DNA of 64,000 nt from Glacieibacterium sp965200405 (lineage in GTDB: Bacteria > Pseudomonadota > Alphaproteobacteria > Sphingomonadales > Sphingomonadaceae). Made by a program: the position numbers and the translations under genes. Shown here one piece after another: positions 52,324-60,685 of the stretch. The first letter of the stretch is position 1. Each line of letters begins with the position of its first letter. A model generated the notes under the pieces. The model worked only from the letters and a program-made list of their open reading frames with translations, did not search any database and had not been told where the DNA came from. The stretch is from NCBI RefSeq assembly GCF_965200405.1, contig NZ_OZ241356.1:1922001-1986000 (forward strand). Reading direction: 5' to 3'.

Positions 52324-52727
52324 AACAGGCCGTGCAGCCGCGCCGACAGCACCAGCGCTGCGATGCTGGTGCCGAGCAGGATGAGAAAGGTGCCGCCGGC
52401 ACCGATCTTGCGGCTCAGCGGCGGGGTCACGGTCACCATCCCCATCGCATGCGCGATCCGCACGACGACCAGCAGAATGCCGGTGATCCCGAGCAGTAGC
52501 TGGCCGACTCCGCCGGGCACCAGATTGACCTCGATCAGCCCGAACATGATCAGGATGATCGGCACGAATTCCGTGAAGTTGGCCTGGGCCCGCATCCGCG
52601 CGATCAGCAGCGGGTCGCCGCCGTCACCGATCGAAACCCTGGCCATGCCGCGCGCCTGGCTGACCCGCAGGCTCAGCACGAACAGGATAAGTCCGCAAAA
52701 ACCTGCGGTTGCGAGTGTGACGAGCAT
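52320..52727 (-). CDS. MAPEG family membrane protein
   Basis: 135 residues with four membrane segments. RMRAQANFTEFVPIILIMFGLIE (about 44-66) is the MAPEG signature around a glutathione-binding Arg/Asn. Bacterial relatives may have glutathione transferase or peroxidase activity. The ATG at 52727 opens the first membrane helix; the open frame extends upstream without support. Confidence 0.9.
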   Translation of the reverse strand: MLVTLATAGFCGLILFVLSLRVSQARGMARVSIGDGGDPLLIARMRAQANFTEFVPIILIMFGLIEVNLVPGGVGQLLLGITGILLVVVRIAHAMGMVTVTPPLSRKIGAGGTFLILLGTSIAALVLSARLHGLF

Positions 52728-52850
52728 TTTGTCCTCCCCTGAACCCGCCGACACTATGACGAGGCGTGCCGGAGAGCCAGTCGGCGTCCGCAAGGAAACA
52801 TTTCAGCGGCTAACTCGTTATGATCTTGTAACCCCGATAGGAGAATGATC

Positions 52851-53039
52851 ATGGACGAAGATCGCATCGAAGGCGCCGCCAAGAACATCGGTGGCAAGAT
52901 CAAGGAGGGCTTTGGTAAGCTCGTCGGCGACAGCAAGACCGAAGCCGAAGGCAAGGCCGACCAGGTCGAGGGCAAGGTCCAGAACACCTATGGTGGTGCC
53001 AAGGATGCTGTCCGCGACGCGACCGACACCAAGCGCTAG
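52851..53039 (+). CDS. CsbD family stress protein
   Basis: 62 residues. MDEDRIEGAAKNIGGKIKEG, KLVGDSKTEAEGKADQ and VEGKVQNTYGGAKDAV are the CsbD repeats. Small, hydrophilic, probably unfolded or helical stress protein. Start at 52851 has GGAG 7 bases upstream; an overlapping ATG at 52845 is too close to it. Followed by a good terminator. Confidence 0.92.
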   Translation: MDEDRIEGAAKNIGGKIKEGFGKLVGDSKTEAEGKADQVEGKVQNTYGGAKDAVRDATDTKR

Positions 53040-53061
53040 TCGTTTCCAACGATTAATCAGG

Positions 53062-53097
53062 GCCGCCGCTCCCGGCAATCGGGGGCGGCGGCTTTTG
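53062..53097 (+). terminator. Intrinsic terminator after the CsbD gene
   Basis: GCCGCCGCTCCCG pairs with CGGGGGCGGCGGC (one mismatch), loop GCAAT-like, then TTTTG. 23 bases after the CsbD stop. Confidence 0.88.
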
Positions 53098-53220
53098 TAT
53101 TGCGTCCGGGCGCAAAATGACTATGGTCCGCGCCTCACAAACAGCCGGGGGCGTACGTCACGGTCGCATGTCGCGATCGGTCCGACGTTGCTCCCAAACA
53201 CGAAGAATGACAGGTGCCGG

Positions 53221-53400
53221 ATGGCCGTTCCGAAACGCAAGACCTCGCCCTCGCGTCGCAATATGCGCCGCAGCCATCACGCGCTGACCGCGTCGCCGTA
53301 TCAGGATTGCCCCAATTGTGGCGAGCTGAAGCCGCCGCACAATCTGTGCAACGCCTGCGGCCACTACAACGGTCGCGAGATCGTCGCGACCCAGGCCTGA
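53221..53400 (+). CDS. rpmF: 50S ribosomal protein L32
   Basis: 59 residues. AVPKRKTSPSRRNMRRSHHAL is the L32 start (here without a change of the four zinc ligands). The CPNCGE and CNACGHYNG pair forms the zinc knuckle. Head of the conserved rpmF-plsX-fabH-ihfA-merR block. Confidence 0.96.
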   Translation: MAVPKRKTSPSRRNMRRSHHALTASPYQDCPNCGELKPPHNLCNACGHYNGREIVATQA

Positions 53401-53449
53401 CGTCAACGCTGCCGGTCGTGTCGCGCCCGGTTGCGCTAGGCTCGGCGCG

Positions 53450-54505
53450 ATGACCGAACGTCCAGTCATTGCGCTGGATGTCATGGGTGGCGACGGCGGC
53501 GTGGCCGTCGTTATCGCCGCCGCCGAACTGGCCCGTGAACGCTATCCGCGTTTGATGTTCCGCCTGTATGGGCCGGAGGCGCTGATTCGCGCCGAGCTGG
53601 CAAAGGCGCCGCGCATCGCTGCAGAAGCGGTCATCATCCATACTGACACCAAGGTGCTGGGCACCGACAAGCCAAGCCAGGTCATCCGGCGCGGTCGCGG
53701 CACCTCGATGGGGCTGGCGATCGAGGCGGTTCGCGCGGGCGAGGCGCATGCCGTGGTGTCCGCGGGTAATACCGGCGCGCTGATGTCGATGGCTTACCTG
53801 TCGTTGCGCACGATGGAGGGCATCGACCGTCCGGCGCTGGCGGCGCTGCTGCCGACCCTCAAGAACGATTCGGTCGTGCTCGACCTCGGTGCGAATACCG
53901 AGTGCGATGCCGAGAACCTCGTCCAGTTCGCCGTCATGGGAGCGGTGTTCGCCCGCACCGTGCTCGGCGTCGAGCGGCCGCGTGTTGCTTTGCTCAACAT
54001 CGGCGAAGAAGAGCTGAAAGGCACCGACGAGCTGAAGGAGGCTGCTGCATTGCTTCGTGCAGTCGCGCTGCCGATGGAGTTCATGGGCTTCGTCGAGGGC
54101 GACAAGATCGGGCAGGGCGACGTCGATGTCATCGTTACCGACGGTTTCTCGGGAAATATCGCGCTGAAGACGGCCGAGGGCACGGGCAAGCTGGTCACCG
54201 GCCTGCTGGCGGAGGCGTTCAAGACGTCGTGGCTGACGCGGCTCGGCTATCTGTTGTCGCGCGGCGCCTTGCGGGCCCTGCGCGCGCATCTCGATCCAAA
54301 CGCGCATAACGGAGCGGTGATGCTCGGTCTCAACGGCCTCGTGGTGAAAAGCCACGGCGGTGCCAACGTCCGTGGTTTCGCCAACGCCATCGGCGTTGCG
54401 CACGATCTGGTGGTCGCCGACGTCGCGCGGCGCATTTCCGACGACCTCGCCAATTTTCGCGCGCACCGGCCCGGCCCGGCAGCGTTGGAGACCGCCGCTC
54501 GATGA
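53450..54505 (+). CDS. plsX: Phosphate acyltransferase PlsX
   Basis: 351 residues. ALDVMGGDGG (about 5-14), SAGNTGALMSMAYLSLR (about 104-120), LGANTECDAENLVQFA, and GFSGNIALKTAEGTGKL (about 228-244). Converts acyl-ACP to acyl-phosphate at the start of phospholipid synthesis. The stop overlaps the fabH ATG. Confidence 0.96.
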   Translation: MTERPVIALDVMGGDGGVAVVIAAAELARERYPRLMFRLYGPEALIRAELAKAPRIAAEAVIIHTDTKVLGTDKPSQVIRRGRGTSMGLAIEAVRAGEAHAVVSAGNTGALMSMAYLSLRTMEGIDRPALAALLPTLKNDSVVLDLGANTECDAENLVQFAVMGAVFARTVLGVERPRVALLNIGEEELKGTDELKEAAALLRAVALPMEFMGFVEGDKIGQGDVDVIVTDGFSGNIALKTAEGTGKLVTGLLAEAFKTSWLTRLGYLLSRGALRALRAHLDPNAHNGAVMLGLNGLVVKSHGGANVRGFANAIGVAHDLVVADVARRISDDLANFRAHRPGPAALETAAR

Positions 54506-55476
54506 CCCGGCGTGCGCGTATCGTTGGTACCGGCAGCTACCTGCCGCAGACCATTTTGACCAACGCCGAACTGGCGGCCCGGGTCGACACCAGCGACGAG
54601 TGGATCGTCGAGCGGACCGGCATCCGCCAGCGCCATATCGCTGCCGAGGGTGAGTTCACCTCCGACCTCGCCACCGCCGCGGCGCGCCGGGCGCTCGAAG
54701 CTGCCGGGATCGATGCCGCGCAGGTCGACCTGATCATCGTCGCCACCGCGACGCCCGACCAGACCTTTCCGGCCTGCGCGACTGTCGTGCAGCACAAGCT
54801 CGGCATGACCGCCGGCGTCGCGTTCGACGTCAACGCCGTGTGTTCCGGCTTTCTCTATGCGCTGAGCGTCGCCGACGCGATGATCGTCACCGGCGCGGCC
54901 AACACGGCACTGGTGATCGGCGCCGAGACTTTCAGCCGGCTGCTCGACTGGGAAGACCGGGGCACCTGCGTGCTGTTCGGCGACGGTTCCGGTGCCGTGG
55001 TGCTGCGCGCCGAGACCGGGTCGGGCGCTGCCACCGATCGCGGCATCCTCGCGCACCGCCTGCACTCCGATGGCCGCTATAACGACCTGCTGTACGTCGA
55101 CGGCGGCGCGGGTTCGACCGGCACGGTCGGCAAGCTTCGCATGAAGGGCCGCGAGGTGTTCCGCCACGCCGTCACCAACCTTGCCGCCGTGATGACCGAG
55201 ACGCTGGCGGCGGCGGATCTCAAGGCCGAGGACGTTGCCTGGGTGATCCCGCACCAGGCGAATCTGCGCATCCTGCAGGGCACGGCCAAGAAGCTCGGCC
55301 TGCCGATCGAGCGTGTCGTGGTCACCGTCGACCGCCACGCGAACACCTCGGCAGCTTCGGTCCCGCTGGCTTTGGACACTGCCGTTCGTGACGGACGTAT
55401 TAAACCTTTCGATTTGTTGCTATTGGAAGCAATGGGCGGTGGCTTCACATGGGGGGCAGCTGCAGTCCGCTGGTAA
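54502..55476 (+). CDS. fabH: 3-oxoacyl-ACP synthase III
   Basis: 324 residues. Catalytic triad C114 (NAVCSGF), H251 (IPHQANLRI) and N281 (HANTSAAS). Starts fatty acid synthesis by condensing acetyl-CoA with malonyl-ACP. Overlaps plsX by 4 bases. Confidence 0.97.
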   Translation: MTRRARIVGTGSYLPQTILTNAELAARVDTSDEWIVERTGIRQRHIAAEGEFTSDLATAAARRALEAAGIDAAQVDLIIVATATPDQTFPACATVVQHKLGMTAGVAFDVNAVCSGFLYALSVADAMIVTGAANTALVIGAETFSRLLDWEDRGTCVLFGDGSGAVVLRAETGSGAATDRGILAHRLHSDGRYNDLLYVDGGAGSTGTVGKLRMKGREVFRHAVTNLAAVMTETLAAADLKAEDVAWVIPHQANLRILQGTAKKLGLPIERVVVTVDRHANTSAASVPLALDTAVRDGRIKPFDLLLLEAMGGGFTWGAAAVRW

Positions 55477-55513
55477 AGCGTTCGCAGTGTAACTTTAGGG
55501 GAGGACGGCCTTC

Positions 55514-55876
55514 ATGCAACAAACTGTTGAGATCGAAACGACTTTGAGCGCACGACCGGCACCGGCGCCGGATTCGACCGGAACATTGACCCGGGCCGAT
55601 TTGTGCGAAGCCGTACACCGCGAAATCGGACTGTCACGCGCCGAGTCGTCGGGTCTGGTCGAGATGGTGCTCGGCTATATCGGCGATACGCTGGTCAGCG
55701 GCGACAACGTCAAGATTTCGTCGTTCGGCAGCTTCGTGCTGCGCAACAAGGGCCAGCGCATCGGTCGCAATCCCAAGACCGGCCAGGAAGTGCCGATCGA
55801 GCCGCGCACCGTGCTGACCTTCCGCCCGAGCCAGCTGCTCCGCGAGCGTATCAACGGCGGCTCAGCCGAGGCATGA
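55514..55876 (+). CDS. ihfA: Integration host factor alpha subunit
   Basis: 120 residues. LTRADLCEAVHREIGLSRAE, VKISSFGSFVLRNKGQRIGRNPKTGQEVPI (about 75-102, the DNA-bending arm with the conserved Pro region) and a typical HU/IHF C-terminus. A 25-residue N-terminal extension relative to E. coli is common in alphaproteobacteria. Bends DNA at specific sites. The stop overlaps the MerR start. Confidence 0.95.
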   Translation: MQQTVEIETTLSARPAPAPDSTGTLTRADLCEAVHREIGLSRAESSGLVEMVLGYIGDTLVSGDNVKISSFGSFVLRNKGQRIGRNPKTGQEVPIEPRTVLTFRPSQLLRERINGGSAEA

Positions 55877-56262
55877 CGCCGCCGCCGGTCAAGTCCGCCA
55901 CGGCCTTCCGCACCATCGGCGAAGTCGCCGAGGAGCTTGGGCTGCCCCAGCATGTGCTGCGCTTCTGGGAGACGCGTTTCCCCCAGATCCAGCCGCTGAA
56001 GCGTGGCGGCAACCGGCGCTATTATCGTCCTGCCGACATCGACCTGCTGCGCGACATCGCCCGGATGCTGCACAGCGAAGGCTATACGATCAAGGGTGTG
56101 CAAAAGCTGCTGGGGGAGAAGCCGCGCTCGGTTGCTCCGTCTCCAGCCCCGGCAGCTGCGCTTTTCGATGACCCGCCTCGGTCGTCGCCGATCGACCTGA
56201 CGGCACTCCGCGCGATCCGCGACCGGCTGGCCGGTGCGCTGCAGATGGCACGCGCCGCCTGA
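55873..56262 (+). CDS. MerR family transcriptional regulator
   Basis: 129 residues. Winged HTH (about 10-80) FRTIGEVAEELGLPQHVLRFWETRFPQI followed by a short linker and helical tail. Lacks metal-binding cysteines, so not a metal sensor. The ihfA-merR pairing is widely conserved; target unknown. Confidence 0.92.
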   Translation: MTPPPVKSATAFRTIGEVAEELGLPQHVLRFWETRFPQIQPLKRGGNRRYYRPADIDLLRDIARMLHSEGYTIKGVQKLLGEKPRSVAPSPAPAAALFDDPPRSSPIDLTALRAIRDRLAGALQMARAA

Positions 56263-56265
56263 GGC

Positions 56266-56682
56266 TCAATGCTCGGGCGTCGCCATGAGCTCGACCAGCA
56301 CGCCGCCGCTATCCTTGGGGTGAACGAAGATCACCGGCACGCCGTGCGCTCCGATGCGCGGCTCGCCGGTCCCCAGAACGGTCGCACCTTTCGCCTTCAA
56401 CGCGTCGCGCGCGGCGAGGATGTCCTCGACCTCGAAGCACAGGTGATGCTGTCCGCCAGCCGGGAATTTCTTGAGGAAGCTCCACACCGGTGACGCCTCG
56501 CCGAGCGGCTCGATCAACTCGAGCTGGCTGTTGGCGAGGTCGATGAAGGCCACCGACACGCCCTGCGCCGGCAGCTCGAACTTGGCGCGGGAGACGGTGG
56601 CGCCGTACAGCTCCTGGTACATGCGCAACGTCGCATCGATGTCGGGCGTCGCGATGCCGACATGGTTCAGCCGTCCGATCAT
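56266..56682 (-). CDS. mce: Methylmalonyl-CoA epimerase
   Basis: 138 residues, VOC fold. LNHVGIATPDID (metal His H7), QHHLCFEVEDI (about 77-87) and GGVLVELMATPEH (metal Glu). Interconverts D- and L-methylmalonyl-CoA in propionate use. Ends 3 bases from the convergent merR stop. Confidence 0.93.
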   Translation of the reverse strand: MIGRLNHVGIATPDIDATLRMYQELYGATVSRAKFELPAQGVSVAFIDLANSQLELIEPLGEASPVWSFLKKFPAGGQHHLCFEVEDILAARDALKAKGATVLGTGEPRIGAHGVPVIFVHPKDSGGVLVELMATPEH

Positions 56683-56691
56683 CGAATGTCC

Positions 56692-58239
56692 TCAGTCCAC
56701 CGCGGCATGCGGGATTTCGCCGACGACCTTGCCCGGCCGGCGCATCAGCAGCAACAGCGGCAGCGTTCCCAGAGTCACCCACATCAGCAGGTAATAGACG
56801 TCGAGATAGGCGACCATCGCCGCCTGCATGTTGACCTGCGCATCGAGGAACGCCATCGCCGCGTCGCCGGTTGGCCCCAGCGCCCGGACCATCGACGAAT
56901 CGACCCCGAGGCTGAACGGCGTCACCGCGCTGCCGATGTCGGAATGGGCGATCTGGGTCTGCGTCGCCAGCACGCCGACGCCGAGGCTGACCCCCACCGA
57001 CGCGCCCAGGTTGCGCAACAGGCTGAAGAAGCTCGCGGCGTCGGTGCGCTGCGCCGGACCCAGCGTCGCGAACGCCATGGTGTTGAGCGGCACGAACAGG
57101 AAGCCCAGGCCGAAACCCTGCACCAGCCCGGAGATGACGATCTCGCGCATCCCCATCACCGGCGAGAAATGGCTCATCATCCACAGCGACCAGGCGGTCA
57201 GCAGCAACCCGAATGCCATCAGGTGACGCGGGTCGAACTTGCCGATGATCTTGCCCATCAGCAGCATGCCGGCCATCGTGCCGATGCCACGCGGCGCCAT
57301 CGCCAGCCCGGCGGTGACCACCGGATAGCCGTACAGCCCTTCCAGCATCGGCGGCATCAACGCCGAGGTCGAGACCATCAGCCCACCGATCAGCGTGATG
57401 AAGACGAAACCCGTCATCGCGTTGCGGTCGCGCAGGATGACCGAGTCGAGGATGGTGTCACGCCCGGTCATGACATGGACGCCGAACATCCAGAGTGCGG
57501 CGATAGCCAGCCCGCCCTCGACGCGAACCTCCCACGATGCCAGCCAATCGAGCTGCTGCCCGCGGTCGAGCATCAGCTGCAAGGCGCCGACGCCGATCGA
57601 CAGCATCGCGAAGCCGAAGACGTCGAAGCGGCGGCGCTTGTCGTTGCTCGACTCAGGCAGGAACGCCAGTGCGCCGAACAGCGCCAGCGCGCCGAACGGA
57701 ACGTTGACATAGAACACCCAGCGCCAGTCGAAACTGTCGGTCAGCCAGCCGCCGAGCACCGGGCCCATCACCGGGCCAACCATGACGCCGACGCCCCATA
57801 GCGCGAGCGCCTGGCCGTGCTTTTCGCGCGGATAGGCATCGAGCAGGAACGACTGGCCGAGCGGCACCAGGAATGCGCCGAAGGCACCCTGCATCAGGCG
57901 AAAGGCGACCATCTGCTCCAGCGACTGCGCTGCGCCGCACGCCATCGACGCCAGGATGAACCCGGCAATCGCCGCGACGAACAGCTTCTTGCGGCCGAAC
58001 ATCCCCGACAGCCAGCCGGTCAGCGGCGTCGCGATCGCCGAGGCGACGATATAGCTGGTCAGCACCCAGGTGACGGTGTCCGCCGCCGCCCCGAGGCTTG
58101 CCTGCATGTGCGGCAGCGCAACGTTGGCGATTGTCGAATCGAGCACCTGCAGGAAGGTCGCGATCATGACGACGCAGGTGATCGCCAGCGGGCTGGGTGC
58201 CGGCCGGCTGGCGGGTATCGGGAGCGCAGCGCTCGCCAC
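56692..58239 (-). CDS. DHA2 family MFS efflux transporter (EmrB-like)
   Basis: 515 residues with 14 predicted membrane helices. TMIATFLQVLDSTIANVALPHMQ (about 22-44) and RLMQGAFGAFLVPLGQSFLLDAYP (about 112-135) are DHA2/EmrB motifs. Inner-membrane part of a three-component pump. GTG start. Downstream of emrA- and marR-type genes on the same strand. Confidence 0.93.
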   Translation of the reverse strand: MASAALPIPASRPAPSPLAITCVVMIATFLQVLDSTIANVALPHMQASLGAAADTVTWVLTSYIVASAIATPLTGWLSGMFGRKKLFVAAIAGFILASMACGAAQSLEQMVAFRLMQGAFGAFLVPLGQSFLLDAYPREKHGQALALWGVGVMVGPVMGPVLGGWLTDSFDWRWVFYVNVPFGALALFGALAFLPESSNDKRRRFDVFGFAMLSIGVGALQLMLDRGQQLDWLASWEVRVEGGLAIAALWMFGVHVMTGRDTILDSVILRDRNAMTGFVFITLIGGLMVSTSALMPPMLEGLYGYPVVTAGLAMAPRGIGTMAGMLLMGKIIGKFDPRHLMAFGLLLTAWSLWMMSHFSPVMGMREIVISGLVQGFGLGFLFVPLNTMAFATLGPAQRTDAASFFSLLRNLGASVGVSLGVGVLATQTQIAHSDIGSAVTPFSLGVDSSMVRALGPTGDAAMAFLDAQVNMQAAMVAYLDVYYLLMWVTLGTLPLLLLMRRPGKVVGEIPHAAVD

Positions 58240-58274
58240 GGCGGATCAGCCCCGGCTGCCGGACAGGTGGTGCA

Positions 58275-59324
58275 TCACTTGGCGTCTCGGACATCGACGG
58301 TGACGTCCGCCGACAGGCCGGCGAGCAAAGGCACGGCGGTCTTGCCGGTGATCGCGATCCGCACCGGCACGCGCTGCACGACCTTGACCCAGTTGCCGGT
58401 GGCGTTCTGCGCCGGCAGCACCGAGAATTCCGACCCGGTGCCGGCGCCGATGCTCAGCACGCGGCCCTGCAGCGGCGTATCGGGATAGGCGTCGAGCTTG
58501 ACCGTCGCCGGCTGGCCGACGCGCATGTGCTCGAGATCGGTTTCCTTGAAATTGGCCTCGACCCAGCGGGCGTTGCTGACCACCAGGCTGAGCGTCGGAA
58601 TGCCGGTGGCGACGATCTGCCCGGGCTGGACCTTGTCGGTCTGGCTGGCGATGCCGTCGGCGGGCGCCCGCACCGAGGTGCGACGCAGGTCGAGCGCGGC
58701 CCGGTCGCGCGCCGCGCGTGCTGCCATGACGATCGGCTGCGACTCGACTGGGCCACGCGCGACACCGGCCTGCGCATTGGCAAGGTCGGCCTGCGCCGAG
58801 GCCAGCGCCGATTTCGCCTGCTGCAGCGCCAGGTCGGCCTGCTGGTAGCGAGCGCGGGTCGTGAACCCCTCCTTGAGCAACGACGCCTGGCGCGCAAAGT
58901 CGAGCTGCGCATAGTTCACTGCGTCGCGACGGCCCGTCAGGTCGGCGCCCTTGCCGCTGACGTTGGTCGTCGCCTGCGCTGCCTGCTGGCGCGCGGAGGC
59001 GAGCGCCGCCTCGCGCTCGGCGAGGGTAATGCGGAACGTCTCGGGATCTATGGTGAACAGCACGTCGCCGCGCTTGACCGGCTGGCTCTCGCGGACGTTG
59101 ACCGACAGCACGCGACCGGTGACATCGGCACTGATCGAGACCTTGTCCTGCTGGACGTAGCTGTTGTCGGTGCTGACCGAGCGGCCCGACGTCAGCCAGA
59201 AATACCCGCCGACGGCGAGCAGCAGCAACGGTACGCCGATCATCAGCAACAGCCGCCGGGAACGCTGCCACAGCGTCTTTGGCGGATCGACGATCAACGC
59301 TTCGCGGTCGACGATGTCGTGCAT
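58275..59324 (-). CDS. HlyD/EmrA family membrane fusion protein
   Basis: 349 residues. One N-terminal membrane helix (about 22-40), biotinyl-lipoyl-like halves (VSTDNSYVQQDKVSISADVTGRV near 50-72, VRAPADGIAS near 200), and a coiled-coil hairpin (about 100-185). Periplasmic adaptor for the EmrB pump. ATG 59324 is used; a GTG one codon upstream overlaps the marR stop. Confidence 0.92.
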   Translation of the reverse strand: MHDIVDREALIVDPPKTLWQRSRRLLLMIGVPLLLLAVGGYFWLTSGRSVSTDNSYVQQDKVSISADVTGRVLSVNVRESQPVKRGDVLFTIDPETFRITLAEREAALASARQQAAQATTNVSGKGADLTGRRDAVNYAQLDFARQASLLKEGFTTRARYQQADLALQQAKSALASAQADLANAQAGVARGPVESQPIVMAARAARDRAALDLRRTSVRAPADGIASQTDKVQPGQIVATGIPTLSLVVSNARWVEANFKETDLEHMRVGQPATVKLDAYPDTPLQGRVLSIGAGTGSEFSVLPAQNATGNWVKVVQRVPVRIAITGKTAVPLLAGLSADVTVDVRDAK

Positions 59325-59779
59325 CACGCAGCTCCCAGGGCGCGGCGCGGTTCGCTGCCGCGCGCCGATAGATTATTCCGTATGACCGACAAGGCGCTGT
59401 GCAGGGCCTCGCGCAGCGCCGGCTCCATATCGCCGAGCGCCTCGTCGACGACTTCCGCGCCGAGCGGGCGCAGGGTCTCCAGCAGCGGGTGCGCCGCCTC
59501 GGTCAGATGCAGCCGCCAGGCGCGCCGGTCGGCGGGGTCGGCGCGACGCTCGACCAGGCCGGCTTCCTGCAACCGGTCGATCATCCGGCACAGGGTGATC
59601 GTCTCAACTTCCAGATAATCAGCAAGGCCGGCCTGGTTGATGCCCTCGTTGCGCGACAGGGCGAACAACACCTGCCACTGGGCGCGACTGACGCCGTGTG
59701 CCCGGGCCCGCGCGTCGAAGCGGCGGCGGAGCAGGCGGGCGCTATCGCCAAGGAGGAACGCAATACTGTCCTGTGTCAT
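59324..59779 (-). CDS. MarR family transcriptional regulator
   Basis: 151 residues. Winged HTH with SRAQWQVLFALSRNEGINQAGLADYLEVE and IDRLQEAGLVERRADPADRRAWRLHLTEA (about 62-100, partly quoted). Likely represses the downstream emrAB-type operon and itself. The stop overlaps the HlyD start. Candidate operator lies 23-35 bases upstream. Confidence 0.92.
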   Translation of the reverse strand: MTQDSIAFLLGDSARLLRRRFDARARAHGVSRAQWQVLFALSRNEGINQAGLADYLEVETITLCRMIDRLQEAGLVERRADPADRRAWRLHLTEAAHPLLETLRPLGAEVVDEALGDMEPALREALHSALSVIRNNLSARGSEPRRALGAA

Positions 59780-59801
59780 GCGACGCAGATAATACGCATG
59801 C

Positions 59802-59814
59802 TTGTTATATACAA
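59802..59814. promoter_or_regulatory. Candidate MarR operator
   Basis: AT-rich near-palindrome TTGTTATATACAA in the 60-base divergent region between marR and ygfZ ends, the only AT-rich block in that region. Position just before the marR start suits autoregulation. Inference from symmetry and position. Confidence 0.5.
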
Positions 59815-59839
59815 TGGACATCTTGCTGCGCTGCGGTAT

Positions 59840-60592
59840 TCAGCGCGGCAGCCACTCCGGCCACAGGATTTCCACTGGTTGAGTCCCGCGGGTCAGCGCG
59901 GAGCCGGCATGCTCCATGCGCAGATAGGCGATGCCGAGATCGCCGCTGCCCGCCCGCAGATCGCCCGCCTCGCGGTCGCCCGCCATGATCGCGCCCTCGC
60001 TCCCGGTGGTGCGGACAGGCATCAGTCGCCGCCGCAGCTTGTCGCGATGGTGCATCCGCGCGGTGTTCTCCTGCCCGACGTAGCAGCCCTTGGTGAACGA
60101 CACGCCGTGGAGCTCGTCGGCATTGGTCTCGAGCCACAGCAGGTCCGACATCTCGGCGCTGTCGGGAACGCCCAGGGCCATGCGGTGGCGTGCGTAATCG
60201 GTCGCCGTCGCGTCGGTGTCGGCGTCGCGCGCCAGCCAACGTTCGCCCAGCAACGGCGTGCGGGGATCGACGGTCTCGCCGCCGCTGTCACCCCAACGCG
60301 CAAAGACCTTGAGGTCGCTCGGTTCGATCGTCACTGCGCGGCGCAGCTTGTACATCGACAGGCGCCGCGCCAGCGCCTCGGACTGGGCGGCGGCCACGTC
60401 GATCAGCACGGCCTCGCCATCGTCGTCGTGTACGATCATGTCGAACATCGTCTTGCCCTGCGCACTGAGCAGCCCGGCATAGACCGGCAGCGGCCCGTTC
60501 ACATCGTTGGTCAGCAGGCCTTGCAGGAACTCCCGCGCCTCCGCTCCTGCGATGCGGAGGACGGCACGGTCGTCGAGGCGGGCAATGGGCAT
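59840..60592 (-). CDS. ygfZ: Folate-binding protein YgfZ
   Basis: 250 residues. KGCYVGQE (K168-E175) is the YgfZ fingerprint, and FLQGLLTNDV near residue 22 is typical. Tetrahydrofolate-dependent factor in Fe-S cluster assembly or repair. Divergent from pyrC. Confidence 0.95.
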   Translation of the reverse strand: MPIARLDDRAVLRIAGAEAREFLQGLLTNDVNGPLPVYAGLLSAQGKTMFDMIVHDDDGEAVLIDVAAAQSEALARRLSMYKLRRAVTIEPSDLKVFARWGDSGGETVDPRTPLLGERWLARDADTDATATDYARHRMALGVPDSAEMSDLLWLETNADELHGVSFTKGCYVGQENTARMHHRDKLRRRLMPVRTTGSEGAIMAGDREAGDLRAGSGDLGIAYLRMEHAGSALTRGTQPVEILWPEWLPR

Positions 60593-60685
60593 GTCCCGTA
60601 GATAGGATCGCGGTGGCAGCGTGTCACCGGTTGCCTTTCGCGCCCGCCGCTGGAAAGAGGACGCAACTCGCGAAGGACCGCCGCC

